Shown here piece after piece: positions 26,891 through 35,096 of a DNA stretch of 62,009 bases (positions are counted from its first letter, which is position 1; each line of letters opens with the position of its first letter). A program made the translations under genes and the position numbers. Source of the stretch: Cellulosilyticum sp. (GTDB lineage: Bacteria > Bacillota > Clostridia > Lachnospirales > Cellulosilyticaceae); assembly GCA_015058045.1 (NCBI GenBank), contig SVDC01000022.1, positions 1-62,009 of the forward strand, given 5' to 3'. Below the pieces are notes generated by a model. That model was not told the origin of the DNA. It saw only the letters and a list, made by a program, of their open reading frames with translations, and did no database searches.

Positions 26891-29377
26891 ATGAGGGGGA
26901 TTTTTAAAGAAATCTTACAAGTTTCCATGGGGATGAGTATTGTAATAGGCATATTGCTTATGGTATTACCCAGACTTCGTAAGCAATATAATATTAGGTG
27001 GCATTATTTCATATGGCTTTTAATTAGTGTTAGATTATTGATTCCAATTAGTCCAGAGTGGAGCGAGAGATTAAGTTTATATCCTATCCTAAAACAGATT
27101 GGGCGAATGTCAGAGATTCCAGTAGAAAGTACACAAACGATAGAATACTCTAATGAGGTTTGGCAGGAAGAATCTGATGTTAGTCAGCTACAAGAGCAGA
27201 AATTTATAGCAGGTGAGATGGGGCAAAGAGGTATAGGACATATAGCAAATGAAATAATAGATAAACAAAATCAAACCAGTAAACCACAATCAGGAAATAA
27301 GAGTTTATGGAAGAATATACAGGTTCTTTTAAAAGAATATCTTATGAAAGTCATGAGCATTGTTTGGGGAATAGGAATACTTGTATTTAGTTTATATTAC
27401 ATAGTCAGTTATAGAGTTTTTAAAAAGATATGTAGACGTTGGAGTAGTGAAAAGTTCACAGAAGAGGAGCAGGCATTATATTTAAAATTAAAAGTGGATT
27501 TAGGGGTTAATAAACCGATTAGACTAATAAAAAGCAAAAAAGTTTCTACTCCACTTATTATAGGCTATTTTAAACCAATAATTATATTACCCGATACGAC
27601 ATATAGTTTGGACAGTTTATACTTTATATTAAAACACGAATTAATACATTATCAAAGAAAAGACTTATGGTATAAATTGCTGCTGCTGATTGTAAGAAGC
27701 GTTCATTGGTTTAATCCATTGATTCATAAGATGGCAAGACAAGTAGATCAAGATTTAGAAATAGGCTGTGACCAGTATGTTATTGCTCAAGAAAGTCATT
27801 TAAGAAAGAAACTTTATATGCAAACGATTTTACAAATAGCAGAAGGAAGATATGGAAGTTACTGCAGCTTTACAACGTCCTTTAAGTCTAATAAAGAAGT
27901 ATTATTACACCGTTTTGAGGCTATTGTAGAAATGGAAAATAAGAAAAAAGGGATTTTTACATTTATCCTTATTTTAATAATTAGTATAGGCTGCAGCGGA
28001 TGCTTTAGTATACCAACTCAAAGTGAAGAGGTACAAACAAATTCTGATTTGAGTACTACTCATTTAGAATTAGAGGATTTAGCTAGTCAGGAGACTAGTT
28101 TGGTTATGGATGCAGGCATCATTGCAAGTATTGAGGATTATCGTGTTACGCTTCCTGAGGATTGGGAAATTAGAAATGAAATGGGAGAAGAAGGGGATTA
28201 TAAGAAGGGAAAATGCTTAACATTTTATAAAAATGGTGAAAAAGTGGGTGGTATTTCTTTGCAAATAATCCATGCATCTGGTTTGGTTTTGGTAGGACAT
28301 GAATTTACAGATGATAAAGATTTAAAGATAGAAGCCACGAATGGAAGTGATGAACCAAAAGAATTTTTATATACGAAACAAGGAAGGCTTTATTATAGTG
28401 AATATGTATGGGCAGAAAGTAATCAGGAAACCCCACAGTATCATTTTAAAATGTATCTAAACCGCGAACAAGTTTCAGAGCAAGAAGCACTACAAATTGT
28501 AGATAGTTTTACACGACCTATCTTTGTGGAAGATATGCCAGCACGGTTTAGAAATCCGCTAAGTTTGGAAGAAGCAAGTCAGCAGGCGACTTACATAATC
28601 AGTTATGATACAGGTATTGTGCTGAATTACAATCAAGAGCATTTAGAAAGATTTAAGCAAAATCTAGAAGCTCATCAGAAAGATAGTGTAGAATTACTAG
28701 CTTATATGGAAGAGAATAATGGATTAGAGATTAGAAGGTGGGAAACCCTAGTGTCAGATGGAGAGAAAGGGTATGCCTATAGCTATGAAAAGTTAGAAGA
28801 TGGTACATTTAGAGTTGTAGGTAGCCCTATTGTATTTGATTTTATTGTTAAAAAAGAATATGGTGAAATAACAAGTTATCGATTAGGTTATATAGGAAAT
28901 ACGAATACAACACGATTATTTGAATTAACCAAAGAATATATTCCTGGAATGAGTATTTTAAATAAGGATGAGGAGGCAGTTTATACTCAATTTAAAGAAA
29001 CAAAAGACGTTGCTTTACTTAAAGATATTGAGACTATCACTATTGCCAAGTTTTATATTCAAGCTGAATTAGATAGCGATTTTGAAACGCAATATGCTTT
29101 AATGGTAGAATATGAGCCAGAAAGTAAAATGATAGGATGGACAGAAGAGGAACATATAAAAATATCTCAGGAAGATACCACTGAAGAAAGTAAAGAGGCT
29201 TTGTTAAAGCGATTAGGTAATATAGGAAATGGGCGTTTTATACAGCAAGATGAGAATAGTGGGTATATTGAATTTACTACATATAATGAAAGGAAAGGAC
29301 AGTATCAAGCCTTAGGTTTTCAGCTAGAAAAAAATGAATCGGGTATTTGGAAGGTTTGCTTTATGCCATTACAATAG
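26891..29377 (+). CDS. M56-family (BlaR1-like) sensor protease with a novel-looking sensor domain
   Basis: 828 residues from the ATG at 26891, with AAAGGGGA 8 nt upstream. The N-terminal membrane part has TM helices near 7-27, 39-53 and 151-174. The zinc protease site is HELIH (249-253) with a probable third ligand Glu290 (DQDLEIGCD). A TM helix at 354-372 is followed by about 455 extracellular residues. BlaR1 has a penicillin-binding domain there with an SxxK motif; I see none, so this is unlikely to sense beta-lactams. The helix ends in IGCSGC, which resembles a lipobox. It should cleave or activate cleavage of the BlaI-like repressor upstream. Confidence 0.85.
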   Translation: MRGIFKEILQVSMGMSIVIGILLMVLPRLRKQYNIRWHYFIWLLISVRLLIPISPEWSERLSLYPILKQIGRMSEIPVESTQTIEYSNEVWQEESDVSQLQEQKFIAGEMGQRGIGHIANEIIDKQNQTSKPQSGNKSLWKNIQVLLKEYLMKVMSIVWGIGILVFSLYYIVSYRVFKKICRRWSSEKFTEEEQALYLKLKVDLGVNKPIRLIKSKKVSTPLIIGYFKPIIILPDTTYSLDSLYFILKHELIHYQRKDLWYKLLLLIVRSVHWFNPLIHKMARQVDQDLEIGCDQYVIAQESHLRKKLYMQTILQIAEGRYGSYCSFTTSFKSNKEVLLHRFEAIVEMENKKKGIFTFILILIISIGCSGCFSIPTQSEEVQTNSDLSTTHLELEDLASQETSLVMDAGIIASIEDYRVTLPEDWEIRNEMGEEGDYKKGKCLTFYKNGEKVGGISLQIIHASGLVLVGHEFTDDKDLKIEATNGSDEPKEFLYTKQGRLYYSEYVWAESNQETPQYHFKMYLNREQVSEQEALQIVDSFTRPIFVEDMPARFRNPLSLEEASQQATYIISYDTGIVLNYNQEHLERFKQNLEAHQKDSVELLAYMEENNGLEIRRWETLVSDGEKGYAYSYEKLEDGTFRVVGSPIVFDFIVKKEYGEITSYRLGYIGNTNTTRLFELTKEYIPGMSILNKDEEAVYTQFKETKDVALLKDIETITIAKFYIQAELDSDFETQYALMVEYEPESKMIGWTEEEHIKISQEDTTEESKEALLKRLGNIGNGRFIQQDENSGYIEFTTYNERKGQYQALGFQLEKNESGIWKVCFMPLQ

Positions 29378-29623
29378 AAGATGTGCATTAAGGGGGAGAG
29401 TATATTAGTAGTGGATTAGGAAAAGGATTAGTGTAAAAATAGAGACTTGTGTTATCATAAGAATAACCAGGGCATTATAACGATAAGAGTTAAAGGTAAT
29501 GAGCAAATATAAAGTAAAAGAGCTTGTTATGCCATATATCTAGTACTAAGGTCTTGAATAGAAGAGTCACAGATTTTAAAAGTTATTATAAGCTAAGATG
29601 AAGAAAAGAACGAGGATTAACAA

Positions 29624-30460
29624 ATGATACAAGTTGGTAAATTAAACACCTTAATCGTAACTAAAGAAACAGAGCAAGGCATTTATTTAAATGAACAAAA
29701 CCCAGATGAAAGAGATATTTTACTTCCTAGAAATCAAGTACCAGATGAAATTCAAGTAGGAGATTCTATAGAAGTTTTTGTTTATAGGGATTCAAGAGAT
29801 AGAAAGATTGCAACGGTTAATCAACCTAAAATGATGTTAGGTGAGCTTGCACCACTTAAAGTAGTTAGCGTCAATCGTATTGGTGCTTTCTTAGATTGGG
29901 GATTAGAAAGAGATTTATTCTTACCTTTTAAACAACAAATTGGATGTATCCATAGAGGTGAGGTTCATTTAGTAGGGATTTATGTGGATAAAAGTGATAG
30001 ACTATGTGCCACGATGAAGGTTTATGAATTATTACAAAGTCATGCGCCTTATGAAGTAAATGATATAGTCATGGGTACGGTTTATAGTTTTAAAGAAGCT
30101 TATGGTGCTTTTGTAGCAGTGGATAATAAGTATCACGGCCTCATTCCAATTAAAGAGTTATATGGTGACTATAAAATTGGAGATACCTTAGAGCTTAGAG
30201 TTAGAAATGTTAGACCAGATGGTAAGTTAGAATTAAGTATGAGAAAAGCCACCCATCTTCAAATGGAAGATGATGCAAAAAAGATCATGGAAGTCTTAGA
30301 ACAAAACGGTGGTAAACTAAGCTTACATGATAAAAGTACACCAGATGAGATTAATGAAAAGCTAGGTATGAGTAAAGCGGCATTTAAAAGAGCTGCAGGT
30401 AGACTCATGAAAGAAGGGGTTATTGAAATGACGACGCAAGGGATTAGTCGTAACTGGTAA
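29624..30460 (+). CDS. cvfB: CvfB family S1-like RNA-binding protein
   Basis: 278 residues. Three S1-like modules are followed by a C-terminal winged helix (GMSKAAFKRAAGRLMKEGVIEM). The opening MIQVGKLNTLIVTKETEQGI with NEQNPDERDILLPRNQVP, and VVSVNRIGAFLDWGLERDLFLPF, are typical of CvfB/YitL. In Staphylococcus aureus CvfB affects virulence gene expression and binds RNA. The 246-nt gap upstream shows no confident promoter or structure. Confidence 0.88.
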   Translation: MIQVGKLNTLIVTKETEQGIYLNEQNPDERDILLPRNQVPDEIQVGDSIEVFVYRDSRDRKIATVNQPKMMLGELAPLKVVSVNRIGAFLDWGLERDLFLPFKQQIGCIHRGEVHLVGIYVDKSDRLCATMKVYELLQSHAPYEVNDIVMGTVYSFKEAYGAFVAVDNKYHGLIPIKELYGDYKIGDTLELRVRNVRPDGKLELSMRKATHLQMEDDAKKIMEVLEQNGGKLSLHDKSTPDEINEKLGMSKAAFKRAAGRLMKEGVIEMTTQGISRNW

Positions 30461-30493
30461 AACGAGATAGAATTAAATAAAGTGCTAAAAAAG

Positions 30494-30558
30494 GAAATAT
30501 GCCTCCTTGTGGTAGAAAGTTTAAAGAATAAAATTATCTACCATAAGGCGGCGTATTT
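30494..30558. repeat. Hairpin repeat element, copy 2
   Basis: AATATGCCTCCTTGTGGTAG and its continuation pair with TACCATAAGGCGGCGTATT across an A-rich loop of about 24 nt. The core arms are CCTTGTGGTA (30505-30514) and TACCATAAGG (30539-30548). It shares arms and loop motif with 3316-3382. It sits between convergent genes and carries T-runs, so it can serve as the terminator of cvfB. Confidence 0.6.
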
Positions 30559-30562
30559 TTTA

Positions 30563-31156
30563 TTAAAGTAACCATTCTTTTGCTTTCTCAAAGTCATCAA
30601 TGCATGTCACTAAAAAGGTAATCTGCTTCTGTTTAAGTTTAACCAACCTCTTTAGTTTGGGAGTGAGGCCTATAAAGACCACTTTCTGAGGGGGAGCGGG
30701 TAAAGTGGAAAGCGTATCTAAGATCCAGCTTAGAATTTCTTTATCAATATGAGATTCATCAAGATTAATAGCAATTAGGCTGCTAGTTGAAGGTTGACTG
30801 ATTTGTGGGATATCCTCTATAAATTTTTGCTTTAAGAGTGTAATTTCATTTCCAAATGAGTCTAAGTGCTCAATCCATATTTCTCCTCCATGAAAGGGAA
30901 TAGAAAATGATTTTTTATTCAAGCCAGATGGACAGTATCTTTGTCCTTTTTCGTCAAAAGTATTTTTTAACCAAAGCTTGCCAAAGTAGTTATGGGCAAA
31001 TTGCCAAGTTTCTTTATTTTTCATAGAACGACTCGTTCGATAGCCAAGTACATTATTGATTTCTTTTGGCGCCTTCTTAGAAAAATAATATCCAAAGCCA
31101 ATCATACTAATAGGAATGAGCAAAGTCATCAACAGCATAAAAATCCAAAAACTCAT
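30563..31156 (-). CDS. SdpI-like segment fused to a STAS-like domain
   Basis: 197 residues from the ATG at 31156, with GGAGGTG 6 nt upstream on the minus strand. One N-terminal TM helix is followed by the SdpI-family cytoplasmic motif (KEINNVLGYRTSRSMKNKETWQFAHNYFGKLW). The remaining SdpI membrane segments are missing. The last 80 or so residues (LIAINLDESHIDKEILSWIL ... VVFIGLTPKLKRLVKLKQ ... DDFEKAKEWLL) look like a STAS domain, though the similarity is judged by eye. It converges on cvfB. I do not know its function. Confidence 0.65.
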   Translation of the reverse strand: MSFWIFMLLMTLLIPISMIGFGYYFSKKAPKEINNVLGYRTSRSMKNKETWQFAHNYFGKLWLKNTFDEKGQRYCPSGLNKKSFSIPFHGGEIWIEHLDSFGNEITLLKQKFIEDIPQISQPSTSSLIAINLDESHIDKEILSWILDTLSTLPAPPQKVVFIGLTPKLKRLVKLKQKQITFLVTCIDDFEKAKEWLL

Positions 31157-31264
31157 ATATAGCACCTCCAAAGTAACGATAGTAGATTAGGTATTTTTGA
31201 AATGATAGAATATAATTAATATTAACACAAGCACTAATAGAAATATAGAGAGGAGAAAAAGTAT

Positions 31265-31792
31265 ATGAACACACCTATTTTACAAACAGAGAGGCTATTA
31301 TTAAGACCGTTTTATAAAGAAGATGCAAGAGCTGTTTTTGAAACATGGGAAAGTGATTCGGAAGTCGCTCAGTATATGTTTTGGAAAAGTCATAAAGATA
31401 TTCATAAGACTGAAGCATGGATAGCAAAGGAAATTGAGAAAGTTGAAGAAGAAGACTGGTATAGATGGGCGATTACATTAAAAGAGACGGAAGTACTTAT
31501 AGGAACAGGACTAATCTATGTAGAAGATGAATATGGTGAATACGAGATTGCTTATAATCTAGGGAAGAAATTTTGGGGGCAAGGTTATACCACAGAAGCT
31601 ATGGCAGGTATTATACAATTTGCAAAAGAAACATTAGGTGTAAAAAAGATTATGGGGCGACATGCTAAAGAGAATATAAGTTCGGGAAGAGTTATGGAGA
31701 AATTAGGCTTTAGTTATGTGCAGGATATCCCTTATGAATGTAATGAGGGGGTGAAGGTTTATGAGGGGAAAGAGTATATTTTAGAATTATAG
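31265..31792 (+). CDS. GNAT acetyltransferase (RimJ/RimL type)
   Basis: 175 residues with the family's TERLLLRPFYKEDARAVFETW opening, the EIAYNLGKKFWGQGYTTEA acetyl-CoA loop and the NISSGRVMEKLGFSYVQDIP end. Related enzymes acetylate protein N-termini or small molecules. GAGAGGAG precedes the ATG. It is divergent from the SdpI-like gene and ends in a strong terminator. Confidence 0.88.
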   Translation: MNTPILQTERLLLRPFYKEDARAVFETWESDSEVAQYMFWKSHKDIHKTEAWIAKEIEKVEEEDWYRWAITLKETEVLIGTGLIYVEDEYGEYEIAYNLGKKFWGQGYTTEAMAGIIQFAKETLGVKKIMGRHAKENISSGRVMEKLGFSYVQDIPYECNEGVKVYEGKEYILEL

Positions 31793-31815
31793 AATAAAGG
31801 AGTGTAAATATAGAT

Positions 31816-31850
31816 AAAAAGAACCTTTTTATAGAGGTTCTTTTTATTTT
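31816..31850 (+). terminator. Intrinsic terminator
   Basis: AAAAAGAACC (31816-31825) pairs with GGTTCTTTTT (31836-31845). Confidence 0.85.
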
Positions 31851-31957
31851 GAATATGTATATGAGCTTAGAAAGTTTTTAAGGAAAAGGTGAGATTATTG
31901 TTTTAAGTGCTATAAAAATAGCTGATAAAAAAACAAAATTATTGTTTAAATTGCACA

Positions 31958-31986
31958 TTGTATCACTAGTATACTAGTAATATAAT
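31958..31986 (+). promoter_or_regulatory. uxuA operon promoter with a GntR/FadR-type operator
   Basis: TTGTAT (31958-31963) and TATAAT (31981-31986) are 17 bp apart. The spacer contains the perfect palindrome ACTAGTATACTAGT (31965-31978), which fits the FadR-subfamily pattern of a GT-N(2-3)-AC core. A repressor bound here would block polymerase directly. The GntR/FCD gene at the end of the cluster is the obvious candidate regulator. The rest of 31850-32057 is AT-rich and holds nothing else I can support. Confidence 0.7.
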
Positions 31987-32057
31987 GTGATTATACATAA
32001 TAATTAGAAAATTTAAAATAAAAAATACATTATTAGGATAAAGATAGGGGTGAGCAT

Positions 32058-33131
32058 ATGAAGATGATACTACGATGGTTTCCTAATGGAGACGATAGTG
32101 TAACTTTACAACAGATTAAGCAGACACCTGGTATTTCTGGAGTTGCAGCTTGTATGCCGCAGATTCCAGTAGGAGATGTCTGGAAACTAGAGGATGTAAG
32201 AGCACTTAAAGATGAAATTCATGCTGCTGGTTTAGAAATGGAAGTTATAGAGAGTGTTAATATTCATGAAGATATTAAAAAAGGGTTAGCAGGCAGAGAT
32301 CAATATATAGAGAATTATATTAAGACTATTAAGAATTTACATAAAGTTGGGGTTAAGTGTATTTGCTATAACTTTATGCCTGTATTAGATTGGGCACGTA
32401 GTCATTTAGCTTATCCTCTTCAAGATGGTAGTACAGCAATGGCTTACAGGCATGATGAAGTTATGAAAATGAATCCAACAAGGTTAGCAGAGTCTATGGT
32501 AGGCAATTCAAGTGGATATAGTTTACCTGGTTGGGAGACTGAAAGGCTAGGTGTTATGGCAGCGGATATTGAATTTTATCAATCTATGTCAGAAGAAACC
32601 TACTGGGACAATATGAAATATTTCTTAGATGCGATTATGCCTTATGCAGAGCAATATAATATGAGATTTGGAATTCACCCAGATGATCCACCATGGCCTA
32701 TTTATGGATTACCTAGAGTCATTACTAATGCAGATAATATTAGGAAGTTCCTTGATTTAAATAAAAGTAAAAATAATGGACTAACTCTATGCACAGGAAG
32801 TTTAGGGGCAAACTTAGCAAATGATATTCCAGCTATAGTTAAAGAATTTGTAGGTATGGGAAGAGTGCCATTTGTTCATCTTAGAAATATTAAACATTTA
32901 AATGAAAAAGATTTTAATGAAAGCGCTCATTTAAGTAGTGAAGGGGACTTAAATATGTTTGATGTGGTCAAGGCACTATATGATGCGGATTTTGATGGGT
33001 ATATTAGACCCGACCACGGAAGAATGATTTGGGGAGAACAAGCAAGACCAGGATATGGATTGTATGATCGTGCATTAGGTGCAAACTATTTAGTTGGTTT
33101 ATGGGAAGCCATAGATAGGATGTCAAAATAA
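32058..33131 (+). CDS. uxuA: Mannonate dehydratase
   Basis: 357-residue enzyme that dehydrates D-mannonate to 2-keto-3-deoxygluconate in hexuronate catabolism. The sequence follows UxuA throughout: MILRWFPNGDDSVTLQQIKQ at the start, FGIHPDDPPWPIYGLPRV in the metal-binding core, HLRNIK, and RPDHGRMIWGE near the end. Length is normal. It is the first gene of a cluster with a sugar importer and a GntR regulator, so the imported sugar probably contains glucuronate, for example from glucuronoxylan (inference). Confidence 0.95.
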   Translation: MKMILRWFPNGDDSVTLQQIKQTPGISGVAACMPQIPVGDVWKLEDVRALKDEIHAAGLEMEVIESVNIHEDIKKGLAGRDQYIENYIKTIKNLHKVGVKCICYNFMPVLDWARSHLAYPLQDGSTAMAYRHDEVMKMNPTRLAESMVGNSSGYSLPGWETERLGVMAADIEFYQSMSEETYWDNMKYFLDAIMPYAEQYNMRFGIHPDDPPWPIYGLPRVITNADNIRKFLDLNKSKNNGLTLCTGSLGANLANDIPAIVKEFVGMGRVPFVHLRNIKHLNEKDFNESAHLSSEGDLNMFDVVKALYDADFDGYIRPDHGRMIWGEQARPGYGLYDRALGANYLVGLWEAIDRMSK

Positions 33132-33149
33132 GAAAGAAGGGGTGAGAAA

Positions 33150-34103
33150 ATGGGAAAGCCAGCTTTATTAAAGAAAAGTCAACCAGATATGAAGTTACCA
33201 AAGGGCGCACTCATTAAACATGTAAAAAAGGAATGGATGATTTATTCATTTTTACTTATTCCTATTCTATACTTTGTAATATTTAAGTATATACCAATGT
33301 TTGGGAATATCATTGCTTTCAGGAAATATACAGGTGGTTCTAATATCTTTGGAGAGAAATGGGTAGGCCTCAGATATTTTCGTCAATTTTTTAGCGATGC
33401 AAGTTTTTGGAGAGCCTTTAAAAATACTTTAACTTTAAGTGTTTCGTATTTAGCTATTCGATTTCCAACTACTTTGATTTTTGCTTTACTCTTAAATGAA
33501 ATTATGAATACGAGGGCTAAGAAATTTGTTCAAACCGTTTCTTATTTACCACACTTTATTTCAATGGTTATTATCGCAGGAATGATTAAGGAAGTTGTTT
33601 CACTTAGTGGACCGATTAATAATTTAATTGCAGCGCTTGGACTTGATAGAATTTCATTTATTCAAGAGGCTAACTGGTTCCCAACAATTTATATTACTTC
33701 AGGAATATGGCAAGGATTAGGATGGGGAACAATTCTTTATCTAGCAGCAATGACTAATATTAATACAGAGCTATATGAAGCAGCTAAAATTGATGGGGCA
33801 AACCACTTTAAACAGGTTTTACATGTAACAATACCAGGTATATTGCCAACAATTGTAACCCTATTAATTTTAGATATTGGTGGTATTATGGGATCTAACT
33901 TTGAAAAGATTATCTTATTATACTTACCAGCTACATATGAAAAAGCGGATGTTATTTCAACCTATGTTTATCGAATGGGTATCACGGGTGGTAACTTTAG
34001 TTATGCAACTGCTGTTGGTTTATTTGAAGGTATTATTGGCCTCATTTTAGTTATGAGTGCTAACCTGATTTCGAAGAAATTAACGGAAACAAGTTTATGG
34101 TAG
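33150..34103 (+). CDS. Oligosaccharide ABC importer permease 1 (LplB/YteP-like)
   Basis: 317 residues with six predicted helices and the cytoplasmic EAA loop EAAKIDGANHFKQVLHVTIP. The opening KHVKKEWMIYSFLLIPILYFVIFKYIPMFG is characteristic of the LplB/YteP group that imports plant polysaccharide fragments. It pairs with the next gene product. No ATPase is encoded in the cluster, so a shared MsmX-type ATPase elsewhere in the genome is probably used. GAAGGGGTGAG precedes the ATG. Confidence 0.9.
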   Translation: MGKPALLKKSQPDMKLPKGALIKHVKKEWMIYSFLLIPILYFVIFKYIPMFGNIIAFRKYTGGSNIFGEKWVGLRYFRQFFSDASFWRAFKNTLTLSVSYLAIRFPTTLIFALLLNEIMNTRAKKFVQTVSYLPHFISMVIIAGMIKEVVSLSGPINNLIAALGLDRISFIQEANWFPTIYITSGIWQGLGWGTILYLAAMTNINTELYEAAKIDGANHFKQVLHVTIPGILPTIVTLLILDIGGIMGSNFEKIILLYLPATYEKADVISTYVYRMGITGGNFSYATAVGLFEGIIGLILVMSANLISKKLTETSLW

Positions 34104-34116
34104 AGGAGGGAAGAAG

Positions 34117-35016
34117 ATGCGAGCTAATACAGCTTCAAGTACAATACAAGTTTCATTAGGTTATAAGATTTTTAAAGTCGTTAACTTTATTATTATGGCA
34201 TTTGTGGTTTTCTTTACGCTCTATCCTTTTATCTATTTAATTGCTCAATCTTTTAGTTCTGAAGGAGCAATCTACGCAGGGGAAATCAGTTTCTTTCCTG
34301 TAGATTTTACAACCAAAACCTATAATGTTATCTTAAGCAAACCAGACTTTTTTGTTTATTATGGTAACACCATTTTATATTCTGTTATAGGAACACTTAT
34401 TTCCTTAATAGGAACGGCTATACTGGCTTATCCACTTTCTAAAAAGAGATTAATTTTAAATAAGTTCTTTACACCATTTGTTGTTTTCACCATGTTCTTT
34501 GCAGGAGGGATGATTCCAAACTATATTTTGGTTGCTCAGACTTTACATATGAGAGATACCATGTGGGCGATTATTATACCAGGTGCGATTAGTGCTTATA
34601 ATGTACTTTTAATGAAATCCTTCTTTGAAAGTTTACCAGAAGAATTAGAAGAAGCTGCTGCAGTAGATGGTATGAGTGTTTATGGAATCTTTATGAAGAT
34701 TGTTATTCCTTTATCTAAGCCAATATTTGCGACGATGTTTTTATTCTATATTGTAGGTATTTGGAATAACTGGTTTGGTCCATTCTTATATCTAGATACC
34801 AAGGATAAATGGCCAGTAGCCCTTTACTTAAGACAAATTATTATGGGGGCGACAGGTACAGCAGAGGTAGGGGCAGCCAATGATGAAGCAACTCAGATTG
34901 CGGCCAATGTAAGATCTTGTTGTATGGTACTTACGGCAGCACCAATTATTTGTATTTATCCATTTGTACAAAAATACTTTGTAAAAGGTATGATGATTGG
35001 TTCTGTAAAAGGTTAA
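34117..35016 (+). CDS. Oligosaccharide ABC importer permease 2 (LplC/YtcP-like)
   Basis: 299 residues with six helices and the EAA loop EEAAAVDGMSVYGIFMKIVI. The C-terminal ending (PIICIYPFVQKYFVKGMMIGSVKG) is diagnostic of the YtcP/LplC group. It starts 13 nt after permease 1 with AGAGGAGGG upstream. It forms the second half of the heterodimeric channel. Confidence 0.9.
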   Translation: MRANTASSTIQVSLGYKIFKVVNFIIMAFVVFFTLYPFIYLIAQSFSSEGAIYAGEISFFPVDFTTKTYNVILSKPDFFVYYGNTILYSVIGTLISLIGTAILAYPLSKKRLILNKFFTPFVVFTMFFAGGMIPNYILVAQTLHMRDTMWAIIIPGAISAYNVLLMKSFFESLPEELEEAAAVDGMSVYGIFMKIVIPLSKPIFATMFLFYIVGIWNNWFGPFLYLDTKDKWPVALYLRQIIMGATGTAEVGAANDEATQIAANVRSCCMVLTAAPIICIYPFVQKYFVKGMMIGSVKG

Positions 35017-35039
35017 GGTAGTAGAAAAGTTGAATTGTT

Positions 35040-35062
35040 ACAATGTAGTAAGAACACATTGT
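35040..35062 (+). other. Intercistronic mRNA hairpin
   Basis: ACAATGT (35040-35046) pairs with ACATTGT (35056-35062) between the permease and binding-protein genes. No U-run follows. Such hairpins often raise the stability of the downstream binding-protein message, which must be made in excess. Confidence 0.45.
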
Positions 35063-35096
35063 TCAAGATATTAATTATATTCAAGGGGGAAAAAGT

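Noticed and set aside
26891..29377. Beta-lactam sensor BlaR1
   Set aside because: No SxxK-type penicillin-binding motif in the extracellular part and no beta-lactamase gene nearby.
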